Assembly: GCA_035582835.1 (NCBI GenBank)
Contig: JAYKAV010001831.1
Coordinates: 1,062,373 to 1,126,372 of the forward strand
DNA length: 64,000 nt
Reading direction: 5' to 3'
Origin: Phoebastria nigripes
Lineage: Eukaryota > Chordata > Aves > Procellariiformes > Diomedeidae
Both the position numbers and the translations under genes were made by a program. Under the pieces are notes generated by a model. The model had not been told where the DNA came from. It was given only the letters and a program-made list of their open reading frames with translations, and made no database searches. The first letter of the stretch is position 1; each line of letters opens with the position of its first letter. Shown one piece after another: positions 38,438-52,290 of this stretch.

Positions 38438-41400
38438 CATTTACATACAGTGTTTTGAAGCAAATATACTTTTAATTCTGTAAATATCTGGGCTCTACAC
38501 TGGCATATTCCATATCAACAGCAAAGTCAATTACTTTGGTAACTGTAGGACAACTTTATTCATAATGGTTGCACAGTTGTGTTCAAGTAGGATAGATGAG
38601 TGAGGAAAACAAAGATGTTAAGACAACAGAGGAATAACCAGGAAGAAAATTCAAGTATAATTTGGTTATGAACAATTTTCATATTTAGGCTGGTTTTGTG
38701 CAGCACCTCCCAAATTAATTAATTTTTTTAAGTCCCTCTCTTTGCTCTCTGGGGCTAAGATTTGTATGAATTTTAAAGTATGAAAATATATTTTTTTCCC
38801 AGCTGGGGTTTCTGACCTCTTCGCTACAGTAGCCAAAGATTTATGTCAAATTAATCCTGGACTGGATCTGTGATCCGGGGTAGCTGCAAGTTACCTTAGA
38901 TTGTGTACTGAAGTTCATTTACTGAATTGTCCTATGTTTTTTTTCTCTACATTCAAAGAGTGCAAAAATCTGAGGGCCCACTGTATCTGTGGATTGAATT
39001 CTACAAATGCATAGAAATCTCTGCTTGTGACTTCCTTCCATCAGACTAAATATGTTACTTGTGTAAATATGACTACGTAAGTGAGAATCAGTATATGATG
39101 TAACTGATTTTTTTTTCCGTTTATTTGGCACTGTATACCATTGTATAACTAACACAGTTAAAACACCATTTCCGGATAAAAGGAGGATGTTGGTATTATA
39201 AATATCTTTACAAATTAAAAGACTTCTGTTCTATTCAGGAACTCTAGATGATGAGAAATTGTAGAATCATGAAGAGATGAAATCCAGGGAGATAAATGAT
39301 CTGATAGATACGGTAATTAGGTGACATTGTGATAAGCACCTCAGAAATATGATAGATAGACTTTGCAATACACTGTTTCCCTCATAATCTTTCTACATAC
39401 ATACTCATTCTTTCCTCTTCAGAACAGTATTCAGCTGCTAATCTCTTTATACTTGCACTTGTTCTTTAGCCTTTTGGTCCCATTCACAGCCACATGAATC
39501 ACTCCCCTTCCAGTTCACATAGCATTCTACGAACATTGCTGATGGTTCAGCTAACGCACAAATCACAGGCAATAAATATGTAAATTGTTCATTTTAATGT
39601 AAACACAAAACCTTCAATAGACTTTTCATGCACAAAGACAGTTGCTGGAAGTTGGGGACCTTCTAAGAAAGGAAGCATAACTGGGAAAAGTTTATCATGG
39701 GTATTGATAAAATCAATATAATTCAATAAATACTTTGCTACTACTTGCAGATGCCAGTTTCCAAAAAATATTGGACGATTCATGGAAAAATATAATCTCT
39801 TTTGCCTTGAAAAAAAGGATATTCCAGGAGTATGATATACTAATAATTTGATTTTGAGTGGAGGGTGTAAGAGAATGTGACAATATGAGTTATGGTTCTT
39901 GGCATTTTGTCTTTGGTTGTGTATCTTTTTTTAAGTTGGTGACCCATAGGCATGAATTGTTTATCTATAGCAGAATTCTTTCATTTCCTCTAAAGCATTT
40001 GCACTGGTCCCTGCTGGGGTCAGAAGACTGGACTAGGCAGACTTCAGATCTTTTATCATACATTATTGTTTGCAATAAAAAGAACCACTTTTTTACAGCG
40101 AGTGCAATTACATAGTGGAAATTATTGCTGCTAGATGTTGTAGATGAGAGAATTTCTGGAGGCTTTTTTCTTAGATATCCCAAGCAGGGCTGATGTTATG
40201 CTGAGTTTCCTATATCATAAAGATTGGGATGGTTTTATACGGGTTTTAATTCTGTCTTTTTCATCCTTTGATTTTCACTGCAAACAACTTTGTGACACCA
40301 AAGCTAATGCAGGTTTGGCACTCATTTCAATGAAAAGGGACTGAGCTTTCTTCTGAACCCAAGCAACTAGAGCTACCTTAAAGGCAAGCGATTCATGCAG
40401 TGATCCAAGCCTCATACCCAGGGGGAAGAGCAAAGTGGTAATTTCATCAGGATAAAATGCAAGTCATCCAGTGTACAGGTGGAAGATGGGAGCTGTCTTG
40501 GGTGAAGCCTTCTTAAACTGCCCTGCCAGTGCACATGTGGACAGTAAACTCTTACATGTATGAAACTCATTTGTCCTGTATATTACACATAATACAATCG
40601 ACACATCATAAATGTTATCAACCTATGCAATAATCACTTTATATATTTACTGATTCCTATTCCTCCCTTACAGGAGGGATTTGTTTCAGATAACTCTCCT
40701 TTGTGCCATGTGTAGGACTGACGAAGTGCATACACAGTGTGCACCATCGATTCTTGTTGAAAGTTCATTCATTTTACCAGATTGATAATGATTTTACTTT
40801 ATCACTTGGCACAAAAGACTCATATTTAAAAAGCGTATTAGCTTACTGGGCATTCATTTATAAAAATTGCATTGTTAGTAGTCCTGCTGGTGACTTCACC
40901 ATGGCAGACTCCTTTGAAGTGCAGACTTTCTTTTAGCATGTTTGCACTTTTAAACGGCTGTATCACCAGCCTCTGCTTACATTTTACTTCACGTATCTCC
41001 CAGAGCTGGTAGTCATAGTGGTAAATATTGGCACTAAGAAGCTGGCAGGCTGCAGATGTGTGTGGGAGTGGTATGTTTGGTAGGTTTTTTACTGTCTGCT
41101 CTTTGTTTAGGGCTAAATTCTGCTATCTCTATTGCTATGGATTAGTGGTCTATAACTCAAGCAGCACTGTAAAATTATTGAAAATTTTCACTTACAGAGA
41201 TCATACTCATCTGGAGTAAAGGTGGCAGGTTGGCAAGTTTGCCTCAGACATGTTCTTTTGTTCTAAAAAATTTTTCAGCCTTGTTATAGAACATAAGGTC
41301 TATGTCAATTAAATTGGCTAAATTCTTCAAATTTGTTGTAAGATGTCATAAATGTGTCAGTCTTTGTTAGCTACTTACCTGGTTTTCATTAACAGTGTCT

Positions 41401-44400
41401 GAGCACATTTAAGGCATTTCTGGAAAGTGTTATTAAACTGCCTTCAGAAATGGGAGATTTGGATAGCAGGAGGTTAATCTCTACATTTTTAAATATTTGG
41501 AGCATGCCTGCTCAGATCAGATTCAGATGCCATAGTGCAGAGATCCTAAACTAGTTGAACATAAAATGGTAATTTCACAGGAATAGGGCAGTGTACTCTT
41601 TCCAGATCTGGAAACAAAGGTATAGGAAGTTTCATCTGGAATCATGTTCATGTTGTGCCTGAGCAAATATTCTTGAGGAACAGGATTTATTACCTTGAAT
41701 GAAGGATTTCATGAGCATGGCTTTGCTGCTTCTAGGTCTGANCTACGCAGGGGCAGCTATGTCAGACTCTCCAGCACTTCCAATTCTAGAGTTGGCTTAG
41801 GCAAATTTTGCATGCAGTGTACAGATTCGTCCTTCAGACCTTCAGGATACAAACAGACCCTTGTCTCCTAACTATCTGTATGTTTAACTGCATACATTAA
41901 AAAATTTCATCCTAAGTCACTTGCTCAAGACGAAATAAGAGGTGGAACAGGAACATAAATTCAAGTCTCTTAAGTCAATTTACTAGAATGTTAACTACCA
42001 CTATTCTTTCTTTGTAGACTTGATAAAACAGTGAGGTGATATTCAGATTTTAGACAGACAATGTTGAGAATATTTTGATTCACCTAAACAATTTCTGGGG
42101 TATCCTCTCATTCTGGAGAGTCATGTCATTATATTGTCACCCAGTACCATGCTATGAGGATCCTATTCGAACCAGTTCGAAGAAGGCTAACTCCCTAATA
42201 AAACTGTTGTGTGGGAATCAGTGATACACAAGGTTATATAAAAGACCTCTACAGTCTGATTGGCTTGACATTATTTTATAATCTTTCATAAACACATTTT
42301 TTTCTCCACTCGTAGCTATGTCCAATATTATTTGTGTCACATATTTCTAATTTTCAAAGGCAAAATGATTGATGTTTTTAAGAAAAAAAAAAAAATCACA
42401 AAACTTTAATCCAAAGGAAAAATATAAATGAAATTTAAGCAGTCAAATAAAAAAAAATCTGAGAAGACTTTTTAAGGAAACAAAAAATATAATGAATTAT
42501 TCTTGGAGAGTGGAATGCAACACTGCAGTCAAAAGTATTCTATGAAAACTGAATGAAATCATAATAAAAAAAGCAAGTATGGCAGAAAAAACATTAATCT
42601 GCAAACACTATATTAAAGGTGGATGCTTCATAATTCTTTGATCTGTTGATTTTGCTTATCCACTGTATGCTGCATGTCTCTAATGTAGTGGGGGCTTTTT
42701 AGGTATGCTCAGTAATACATATGCAATCTGTCTCCTTTTTGGCTGCTGTTCCTCAGTGATCCCTTCCCATTATTTTCATTTCTGTTTATTTGTCTTCCCC
42801 TCTATAACTGGGAGGCATGTATTTTAATGATGTCATTTCACCCAGCCATACAGAGGTCAGGGTGTTTGTTTTTGTCTTTCAAGACCTCTGTTCAGATAGA
42901 CAACACTATTTCACTATGCTATAGTCTATACAGTAAAAAATCTATCACTGTAATTCTTTATTTAGACAGCTATTACAAAGGTATTTTCTACATTTTACAG
43001 ACTTAATTTGTAATTTTCTGTTTATTACAGCTTCTTCATTTCTCACTAACCAACAATTTATACCAAGCTTCATATATGCATTGCACAAATAAAACACACA
43101 AAATTAGTAAGAAAATAAAGATTTGCACATATTTACATTCTATAGACAGCCAATTCATATTTTTACTTCCCCTTGAGCTAAGTGAGTTATTATTATTATT
43201 CCTATTTTACAATGAAGAAAACCCAAACAGGAAGAATTCACTCATTGTCCAAGAGATACTAAGGGGAAGCCAGGCCCAGATCTCAGGCACTCCTGGCTTC
43301 TAATTATACCTTTGTTTTTCTAGACAGTTGTGGAGACAAAGTTTTGGAGATGTAGGAAGATACCTTGCTATTACTGGAGTGTCCTAAAGAAGGAGCAAAG
43401 AAGGGTTTAGCAAGCTCCAGTTGTGATACTCGTGGAAGACTGGTAGAAACTGCTGCACCCTGAACCTTCTCATGCATTTAAAGGGTAAGAAGATGATGGG
43501 TAAGAAGACAAAGATGTTCTCCATTTGGAGATTTCCAGACAACAGAGATTTAAAAGATGTTAGATCTCCAAACATGTCTTCAAGGTTCCTTGCCATTCAA
43601 ACTTATCTTCATTTATTATAGTACCCTAATAAACCATAAATGACAAAAAGAAGAGGTACCCCCAATTGTCACTCTATCTGCAAACACACCTCTGCTTAAG
43701 TATAAACAATTGCATAGCACTTGTGTGACAGTGACGAATAGACAGTATGAGAAAATACAAAACAGATTTTGAGGAAAGAGAAGGCAGGTGGAGGAAAATA
43801 ACAGGACTTCCCTCTGAAGCAGTACAGCTTCTGACAGCACCTTAGCTCAGGCCTCAGGTAGAGGCAACCATGTCAAGGATTCAGTGTCGATACGTACAGC
43901 CAATAAAGTAGCAACAGCTGCCTATAAAAGCCCAGACCAAGCTCTGAACAGATCAGATACCGAGTCTTGAAATACAGATCCCAAAGCATTAAGGGAAAAA
44001 ACTAATTGATGGTGCTCATAAATAATGAAATAATACCTTTGCATTATAGCCTTATCTTTCAGGTTTCATGGATATTGAAGTGGCTAGGGTATTTGCAAAT
44101 GTTGGAAACAAATGAAGCAAATATGCCCCCAGACAAGTACAAATCCATCCCACACATCTTGATAAACCATTAACAAAAAGATGGAGATAGTCTAGTCCTA
44201 TGTTTTCATTACTTTATACACCTAACATCATCCATCAACTAAATAATTTGAGCATGAAAAGTCAAATCAATAAACGAGTGATCTCAGCTTTTTTGATTCA
44301 CATTCTTATATTACATCATCTATAAAACCTCTCTTAGTACAGCTTGTAGTACGGATGTCTGAATCTGAAGAAATTGGGGAGAATATCTGTTGAAGTGATA

Positions 44401-47400
44401 AACAGCTATTGGTTCATATATCTACATTAAGTGATCTTGATAAGTAAGCTTTCCAAATGGACTAGTACAATCATTCAGCACCATGGAGTGAGTGCATTAC
44501 CTCATCAAATCTTTTGGCTTGTCACAATATCATGTTAACTCAGATTCAAGACTATTCTGTATTCCATGTCTGATTTTCCTTGCATGCCCCCTCCACCCCT
44601 GTTTCTTAAAAAGGAATATATAGCTACTTAGAAACAAAAGTCAAGGTCAGTCTGATTTCACAGCTGCGTTATATAAAAAATGTTTTGTTATATGGGTTTA
44701 TATTCTGCTTAGCCCAAGGGAAGAAGAAACAGAGCCTGAAAGTCAGAAAAAATAAAGCTGCAGTAATGTAGTAGTGCAAAAGGAAATAACATATATTATT
44801 TTTCTAGATTTTTTACTATAGCTTTCAGCACTGTATTATAGTCCTCTAACACAATATAAACATAAAGCCACAGAAACAGACATCTTATCTAGCTAATACC
44901 TGATATACATATCTAGTCTACTGTGAAGTTTAAAAGGTCGTCTCTCTAGTAGGTGGCTATGTGCTTGCAAGAAGAAGTTCAGTTACAAGGTCTAATTGTT
45001 ATAAGTCCAAACTACAATGAACAAGAAGATGAGCATCATCACAGTATTCTATTCAAATTCGTTCATTAAATGCTTTCAGAAGTTGTTATAAGTGAGACTG
45101 AAAACCAGTGTGATAGTATACAGAGGAGCACATAGCACCTCCAGAGCTTAAGTGCCCTAACCTGCCCTGTAAACAAGCAGGAGTCTGTCTGGGCAAAAGG
45201 TAGAGAATGGTAAACTCTATTACAAATTACAGGCCTTACACTCAAGTTCATAACCCTCATCTCAGAGAGCTTCCAAACTACCACTGTAAAATTGGAATCA
45301 TTATTTAGTGAGCGTGCCATACTCCTTTTTTTCTGAGACAAGGCTAGAGGGAACTGGGAGCATAAGAAAACAGCTGTCATCCAAGTTCCTTGGCCCACCT
45401 CAATATGTGTGTGGATCCAAGCTTTCTTCAACTCAGAATACCCATTTCTGTGACCTTCGTTAAACTCTAAATATTCTTAAGGCAATATGTTTATATCTGA
45501 ATTTTGTGTATCTTTGACATCTGGAAGAGCCAAGAATATGGGTATATTTCAGAGCCTATAGAGACTTTAGCAGTTACAACAGTTCCAAGCCATCCTAATA
45601 AAATACAGTACCCTGACTCATGTAGAAAGTATGTGTAAAATCAGGTGATAAGGAATAGATTTATTTGGCAAGGAACAGAGTAGCAAAGTCACTGGAACAT
45701 CCTGTTTGTGGTATTTTTTATATATAGTCAGTATGTACTGTTTGTCTGGACTTTAAGGTACACACTAACACACATTTTTTATAGTGATCACTCTCCTGCA
45801 ATGCAAATAACGTGTTCTGCTAAGCCTTTCAATAGTCTGCTGATCATGTTGTTATTTCACTCTTGGGAAAAAAAAAAGTTAATAAAAGATAAGGGGCTTT
45901 TGAAGAAGGTGTGATTACATTATTTAAAAATTATACATTTTATAAGATAAGGTTTAAACACATGTCAGGAGAAGTCAACATTGCATTATGAATGGTAGCG
46001 ATTATGTTATCTGTAAACTTTGAAGCTTTACGTACTGATGTGAACAATTGACTCTGTTGTTTTGTCATTACCATCAGCATTCCCCTTTCAGAGTTGCTGA
46101 ACTGACTGCTGTTTGCATAGCAAGAAGTAAGGAAAGTTTGTTTTCCCACTAATATTTCATTGACTGTTTAGCCTGAGTTGATAGTGACTTTTCACCTTCC
46201 TGCCTGCTGGATTTTTTTGCCTGGATTGTAAAATTGACTGGATAGCTAACTTCTCCACCTGAATCATTAAGAAGTTAATTCAAAAGAAAATTTTACCTAA
46301 AGCATCAAGATCAGCTCCTAAAATAGCACAATTTGCTAAAGCTTATAGATATTGTTACTACTTTTTTAATCTCATTTTTTTATTCTATTATGTTGGATTG
46401 CAGTACATGGTAAATATTTGGCCATCAGATCAATGTCTAGTAGCTAAAATACAAGAAGAAATATTTATTCTTTTAATTGATATATGGATTTTGCCTGAAA
46501 ATGGTAGGTACTTTTATTATTTATTCTACAAACTGCATTATTTTAAGGGTTTCTTAAAATAAAAACTGCATTTCATTCTCTATGTGTGTCTGACTGAGTA
46601 TATTAGAAAGCACATGAAAACCATTTTTCCTTCCTACCCTGCCAGCCCTTCTCCAAGCCCAGCCTTCCTGCATCATTGCTTAATGAATGGAAAGAAAAAT
46701 TAGTCCATTCAATCCCATTTCAAACAGAAGTGTAGAATAAGAGAAGAGGAGGAGAAGTGGGAAATTCTTTGGCTTAAAATGGAGCTAAACCAATAGCAAG
46801 GTATTTTATGACCCAGAGAAAGCAAGATGCAGGGAAAGGTTTTGTGGTCTGTTCCTTCCAAAGAACTTAAGCCTCAGATTTACTTTGTGCACTCTGATTA
46901 TCAGTGGATATTTTGTTGACTTTTTTTTGTTTCTGTTTGTCTTGTTTTCTCAAGTTTTAAATTGTTACAACGTAGTCCGTAAAGAATTTTTTTTCTGGAG
47001 CTATCTAAATACATCACTATTTAACTACAGATTTTACATTCTGAGTGCTCAGTTCTCAATACTTAGCCTGCATTTAATTCTTAACAGTAAAGAATATTGG
47101 GGAAAAAAATCTTGACAAAAGTTCCTGCATAAAAATCCTGTGGATCTACTGTAGGCATTGTCAGAAAAATACAGCTTGCTTACTTTTCCATAAAGAGAAT
47201 CCTGAGACTTAATAAGCCAAGGAAGGCCCTCAAATGAAATCCACTACCTTGTTATTTTGTTGTCCATAGGATTTAATAACAGAATGCATTGTTCACTGAA
47301 GTACAACAGGGGCTTTTTTCTGGTGAAAATTAAAATACAACAGGAAAAGAAAGTAGAAGCTTCCCCTTCCTGCCACAGGACTAGTTCAACGTTTTTCCTT

Positions 47401-49599
47401 TCAAGAGCACTGAATTCATATGGTACAGCAAAACATGAATTCATGTTCACTAAATAAACAAACAGCATTCAAATAATTTCAGTATTTTGAAGTAAATGAA
47501 CTTCTGAATGGACTAAACATATGAAATAATATCATCAAAGTTCTGACATTACTTCTGTGAGCTGCTGTGTTCAATTTGATTTGCAAAGAGTTTCTAGGGA
47601 AGGATTATTTGTGCTTCTAAGAAAATCAAGAGAATTAACTGCCTTCCACTAGAAGGTATAAGAACAGAATAATTCTATTCCAAAAATATATTTTACAAAA
47701 GAAACAGTTTCTGTAGTCATGAATATTTTAAGTATTTTTTCGTATCCATTAAAAATGTGGTATTTACTTTACTCATAAAAAGTCACATAGCTTTTCTTTA
47801 AAAGAAGAAGGAAAACACAAGTTAAAAAACCATAACAGGTCATGAACCCAATCCAACATTAAGCTTGGAATATATTTACAGGTGTGAGCCATGCCAGTGA
47901 GTTCAGGATTACCAGCAAGTTTTATTTTAAGAAAGTGTCTGTTTCTGCAGGAATAGTGCCTACCTCTGTTGTTACTGTATTTGTTTTGTCCTGTTTTTCT
48001 TTGATAGGAAATTCATGATTATAGGTACCAGAAGGAAAAGACGTACATGGGCAGACAACCCACACGTCAAAATGTGGAACTTGCAGAACAGGGCCCTGAA
48101 TTTAGGAAACCACGAGAACTTCTGCCAACTTCGGACTTGTGGTATTCTGGCACTGAGGATTAGGAGTGTGATTTTTCAGAATGAGAACAAAAAGACAAGG
48201 TTTTCATGACAGGGCTGGCAGTCTTGGCATACTGTAGAGTCCAGCTGAAGTAAAGAAATTCTGCTATTTGTTGCAGTGGTAGTTTTCCTCAGAATTAAAT
48301 GCTGATGTGATTGGATGACAAGGACAACTAGGAAAGAGCAAAAGGTAGCAGTGAGTGATGATCTGGATTAATTAATACAGCTACAGGAGAATGTATCAGA
48401 GATCAAAATTTCTTCCTTCCTTTCATCCTTACCTCCATCAGCTTTGAGAAATCCCATGCACCTAAACATGCGAGAGCTATCTTTTATGGGAACTCCTACA
48501 TTGTCCTCTTTACGGTTACAGTTACAGAAAGTTGGAATATTGTTTGTGATAGAAGAGCTTGCATAAAAGGAAGTAATTCAAGTATAGTTATGGTACATAG
48601 ACATTCTTTCTTCCAAATAGAGATACAATATATAGATGTATTTTTTTCCCCTCCAAATCCAATAAATATCACTAAGGGATTGCTTTCCAGTCTATGAGTT
48701 GACTTTCCGCTATGTAGCTGCCATGGGAAGCATGCATTGCATGCATGGGAAATATTCATCTGCTACAAGGAAACTGGATTAGCACAAACATGTCTACTGC
48801 TTACTCTACCGCTCTACGTAGTAGTTAGCAGAGCAGATGCCTACTGTTTGGTGAGAGAAGGAGAGCTGCTTCTGGACCCAAACTGAATAATCAATTCTGC
48901 AGGAATGAGAAGGAAGGTAATGCTAGATGTTGCTTAAACTGGGACTAGGTTGTTCAGGGAGTGCAGCATCAGAGGGGTGCAGTAAGTTCACTTTCAGCAC
49001 CTCTACAGTTCCCAAATTTGTAAAGTTGATAATTCAGCTCAAATCATCCATCCAGGTATGCTAGTGAGACAGAGAAGCATGGTAACACTAGGTGATAGCT
49101 GCTTTTATATCGAGAAGTACCTATATGGCAAGTTTTAAGACCCTATAAACTAGTTTTTCTACTGAGTCACTTTGGTACACAAACGTTGCACTGAGACCAG
49201 TTATTGCTAAGCTGTTCCGGCAGAAGATCTATTTCACTCCAGAAATACTAGGAGTGCCTTTAAATAGAGAGAGAATCAGTATAAAGAGATTGTGGACTGA
49301 AGGGTATTCACATATTTGAGGTTCACATATTTTTTAACCATAATGGTGGTGTAGATTCTACAATATACACCATTCAATGTTATTTTTTATCACATGGTCA
49401 GAAATAACTGTATGAAATGTATTTTATGAATTATAGTTGTTAGGAATTTTCTTTAATTTGAAGCTGATCTCTGGTGATTGTTGATGAACTAGACCTTATA
49501 ATTTGAAAATCCTAAGTATCCTGAATTACAATCCCAAAATATTTCATTTTTATCTAATTTTATAGGGAATGCTGCTTCAGGGTCAACGTTAGGGACAGT

Positions 49600-50830
49600 G
49601 TTAGACTGGAAACATCCTCTTGGACTGTTGAATCCAGCCTCCTGCATCCAATCTTAGTACATGGTCCCTTTTATACACAGATCCAAGTTTACAACTTCAT
49701 ATCATTTTGTGATTGTTAGTCTTACCAGAAAGGTGGGTCAAGAATGTCTTGCTTCTTGGTAAAAACTTCCTTCTAATTTTAGTCTACTTATTCCTGGTCA
49801 GTTTATAAATGTCTTTTGCTAACTTTGACCTGTAGGTTAAGCANTTCTTCCTCTCCAATGTTCATTTCCCTGGTGCATTCATTTGGAGAAGTCATATCTC
49901 TTTTCAGCCTTTGTTTTGTTAGGCTACATAACCAAGCTCTTTTGTTTTGGTTTTGTGTGCATGTGTTTTAGCTTTTTTGCCAATGAGGAGCCTTTGCATT
50001 TCCCTAATCATTCTAGTTGGCCTTCTTTTCATCCCTTCCAGATGGCATTATTTTCTCTTGAACCTGGATGAGAAGATTCAGTTCCCTGCAGGAGTCCTGA
50101 CCAAGATCTCTGTGGGCTCAGTGTTTTCCCATTTCTATTCTGCAACTAGATTTTACAGTCAAATTTGTCTCTTACAACCAGCTCAGATATATTACCTTGT
50201 AACTGTGTCATATCACTAGGACTCTTGCCTCTGCTATCCTGTCTTAACAGGCGACATTTTTTAGTTTCTAAATGCTTCTTTCTTGCATTTTGCACCATTG
50301 AATTTCATTTTCTATTACTCACAATTTATCCTGTGAGATATTCCCATCCTCTCTTTAGTGATGATACCTCCCTGTTATCTCTCTGTCACCAGCATGTGCC
50401 TACCTTTTGTGCAATTGCCATTAATAAGGATATAAGGACAAGAGCCATTTGAAGATCATTCCCTGAGGAATTCCACTAACAGGCCAGTAATTACTTCATC
50501 AACACAAGTTGTCTCCTTTTCACCATAATTTGTCCTTTCTCCTCAAAGCAGTTGTTAACTCACCTTATAATTCCTCTACTAATCCTTCTCTTCCCTGCAT
50601 GACCTCAAAATTTCCCACACAACACTATGTCAAATGCTTTACTGAAGTCCTGATTAAAATGACTGTATTTCCTCTGTTTAGAGTAATTTATCTTATCAAA
50701 TAAGTATACCTAGCTATTCTGGCACAATCAACCCTCAGTAAATCATTTTCCATTTACTGATGTATCTTTAATTATTTTTTAATTCAAAATCCGTTCGACA
50801 ACTTTGATATTATACTGAATGATTCAGTTT
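49600..50830 (-). mobile_element. Ancient CR1 LINE 3' half, minus strand
   Basis: Long stretches match, in reverse orientation, the pattern left by old amniote CR1 elements. In order on the plus strand there is AACTTCCTTCTAATTTTAG near 49,767, then CCTTTGTTTTGTTAGGCTA near 49,907 (reverse of the 'F S L A K R R' coding region), then CCCTAATCATTCTAGTTGGC near 50,003. Further on come CTGAGGAATTCCACTAACA near 50,463 (reverse of the GVPQGS region) and GTCAAATGCTTTACTGAAGT near 50,629 (reverse of the FSKAFDT region). Every frame is broken. No octamer tail is visible at the low-coordinate (3') side, and both ends are fuzzy. Orientation and order agree with a single insertion rather than a mosaic. 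An N lies inside at 49,844. Confidence 0.85.
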
Positions 50831-51867
50831 CTCTGCTTATGAAATGGCAGTCATAAATACCTGACTTTCAGATATTAGATGACAATGCATTGGCATTATT
50901 GAAATGCTTTGAGATCCTTAGTAGAAAATGGTCTGAAATGCAAAGTACTCCTATCATTTTTGTCATATGCTACATTCAAAGAGCTACCTCTAACAGTTGT
51001 GTTATGTGTAAATATCACTTCTATAGATCAAAGAATTCTTCTTTGAATGGATGCTTTCATTTGTGAATGCTCTTTTTAAATTAAAATATTGTTTTCATAT
51101 TTGTCAAACTATGTCACTTTTATAAGCTGTCAATCAAGATAAAATAAACTCACACTATCCTTGTGTTGTATGTAAGATAACAGGCTTTGATCAAAAAGAT
51201 AAAGATATGTCAAACATTATCATCAGCACTAACCACTTCAGACTCTTATCACTCTGATATTTGATATTTTCTGACTAAATTGCAAAGATTTAATTCTTTC
51301 TAGTTTTAAATCTAAATAAAACTCCTCCTAACAGTTTAATATATCCATTCATATATGTCTGTGTAGAAAAGAGCAAAGTAAATTTTATCTTTTCTTCATT
51401 AATGGGATATTTTTAATTAACCTAGGATATGCTTAGAAGAACGGATACAATTAACATGGAAGATTTGTAGTAAATTCACATAATGTTGGTTTTATGATTA
51501 TCTTTTGGGGAAAAAAAAAATCAAGTCATATCAGTCAATGCACTATATGCAATTACTTGCATTTTCTTTTTTTCTAGATTACATAAGAAGCCTAAATGGC
51601 ATGTCTGTTCTTCACCTGTCTATGAGCCCACTAGAGAAAATGAAGTAAAATTACTGAAACGGAGGGAAAGTTTTACATGATGAACTTTTCTCTTGAACTG
51701 CCATGTATTCAATGGAAGTATCTTTGCATTTCTTCACAATAATTTCCTGTAGATTTTAAGAAGACCTACATGGAAAGGTATTATATAAGAACTATTTTAA
51801 AAATCCATAGAACTGAAGAAGACATTGTCCTTCTAATTGTTGCATGACATTCTGATTATCTCAAATA

Positions 51868-51932
51868 ATTTTATAATAATTTATAAATTTTATAATAATT
51901 ATTTTTTATAATTTTATTTTTTAAAAAATACA
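51868..51932. repeat. AT-rich low-complexity block
   Basis: Nearly pure A/T with repeated ATAATTTTATAA-type words that read similarly on both strands. Low complexity; it could extrude cruciform structures but carries no gene. Confidence 0.8.
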
Positions 51933-52079
51933 GTATATAAATGCATTTTATGTCATCTAAACTCCCACCATTTTAAATATATAATATGAAATGCTGAAAA
52001 AATAAAGCATAATAGTTCTTCTTTAATAAAGGTGAATAGCGTTGTTTGGGGATAATTTAGAAGCAAACTACTGCTCTGA

Positions 52080-52290
52080 TTGAGTAAAGTAAATAAACAT
52101 TAACTTAATGAAACTCCTGAGCAGTTCCGCTGAAAACTCTTGAGCTGGCATTGTCCCTTAAAGATTCTGAGAGCTCATTTAATGCTCATTAAGTCCATGG
52201 CAATGAATTTGGCCCCAAGATTGCCTAATAAGAATGCACAGGCTTCACAGTAGATTGGACACACCCTGAGATCATTCTTACTGTGACATT
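52080..52290. other. Candidate conserved non-coding element
   Basis: Complex sequence with ATTTAATGCTCATTAAGTCC and CCTAATAAGAATGCACAGG, no simple repeats and no frame. Listed because it contrasts with the low-complexity flank at 51,868-51,932. Composition only. Confidence 0.28.

Larger units (their letters stand above)
35731..49599. other. Gene-free AT-rich DNA
   Basis: No gene recognised. It holds the repeat/hairpin complex at 36,620-36,706, the G-rich/T16 tract at 38.4 kb, a CCAAT/TATA-like pair at 43,900-43,930 and a splice-acceptor-like pyrimidine tract ending at 48,007. An ambiguous base is at 41,742. Short frames such as 36,523-36,897 (plus) and 45,066-45,431 (minus) carry no recognisable domain. 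Confidence 0.65.

Noticed and set aside
42160..42240. TTCGAACC-type words suggesting a tRNA T-loop, followed by a TATATAAAAG word
   Set aside because: No cloverleaf stems or A box could be drawn around it, and no LTR ends flank the TATA-like word.
45066..45431. 121-codon minus-strand open frame
   Set aside because: No recognisable domain or supporting context; fits the expected tail of chance frames.
48715..48752. GCATGCATTGCATGCATG palindromic stretch
   Set aside because: A short GCAT iteration that is self-complementary by composition; not distinct from low complexity.
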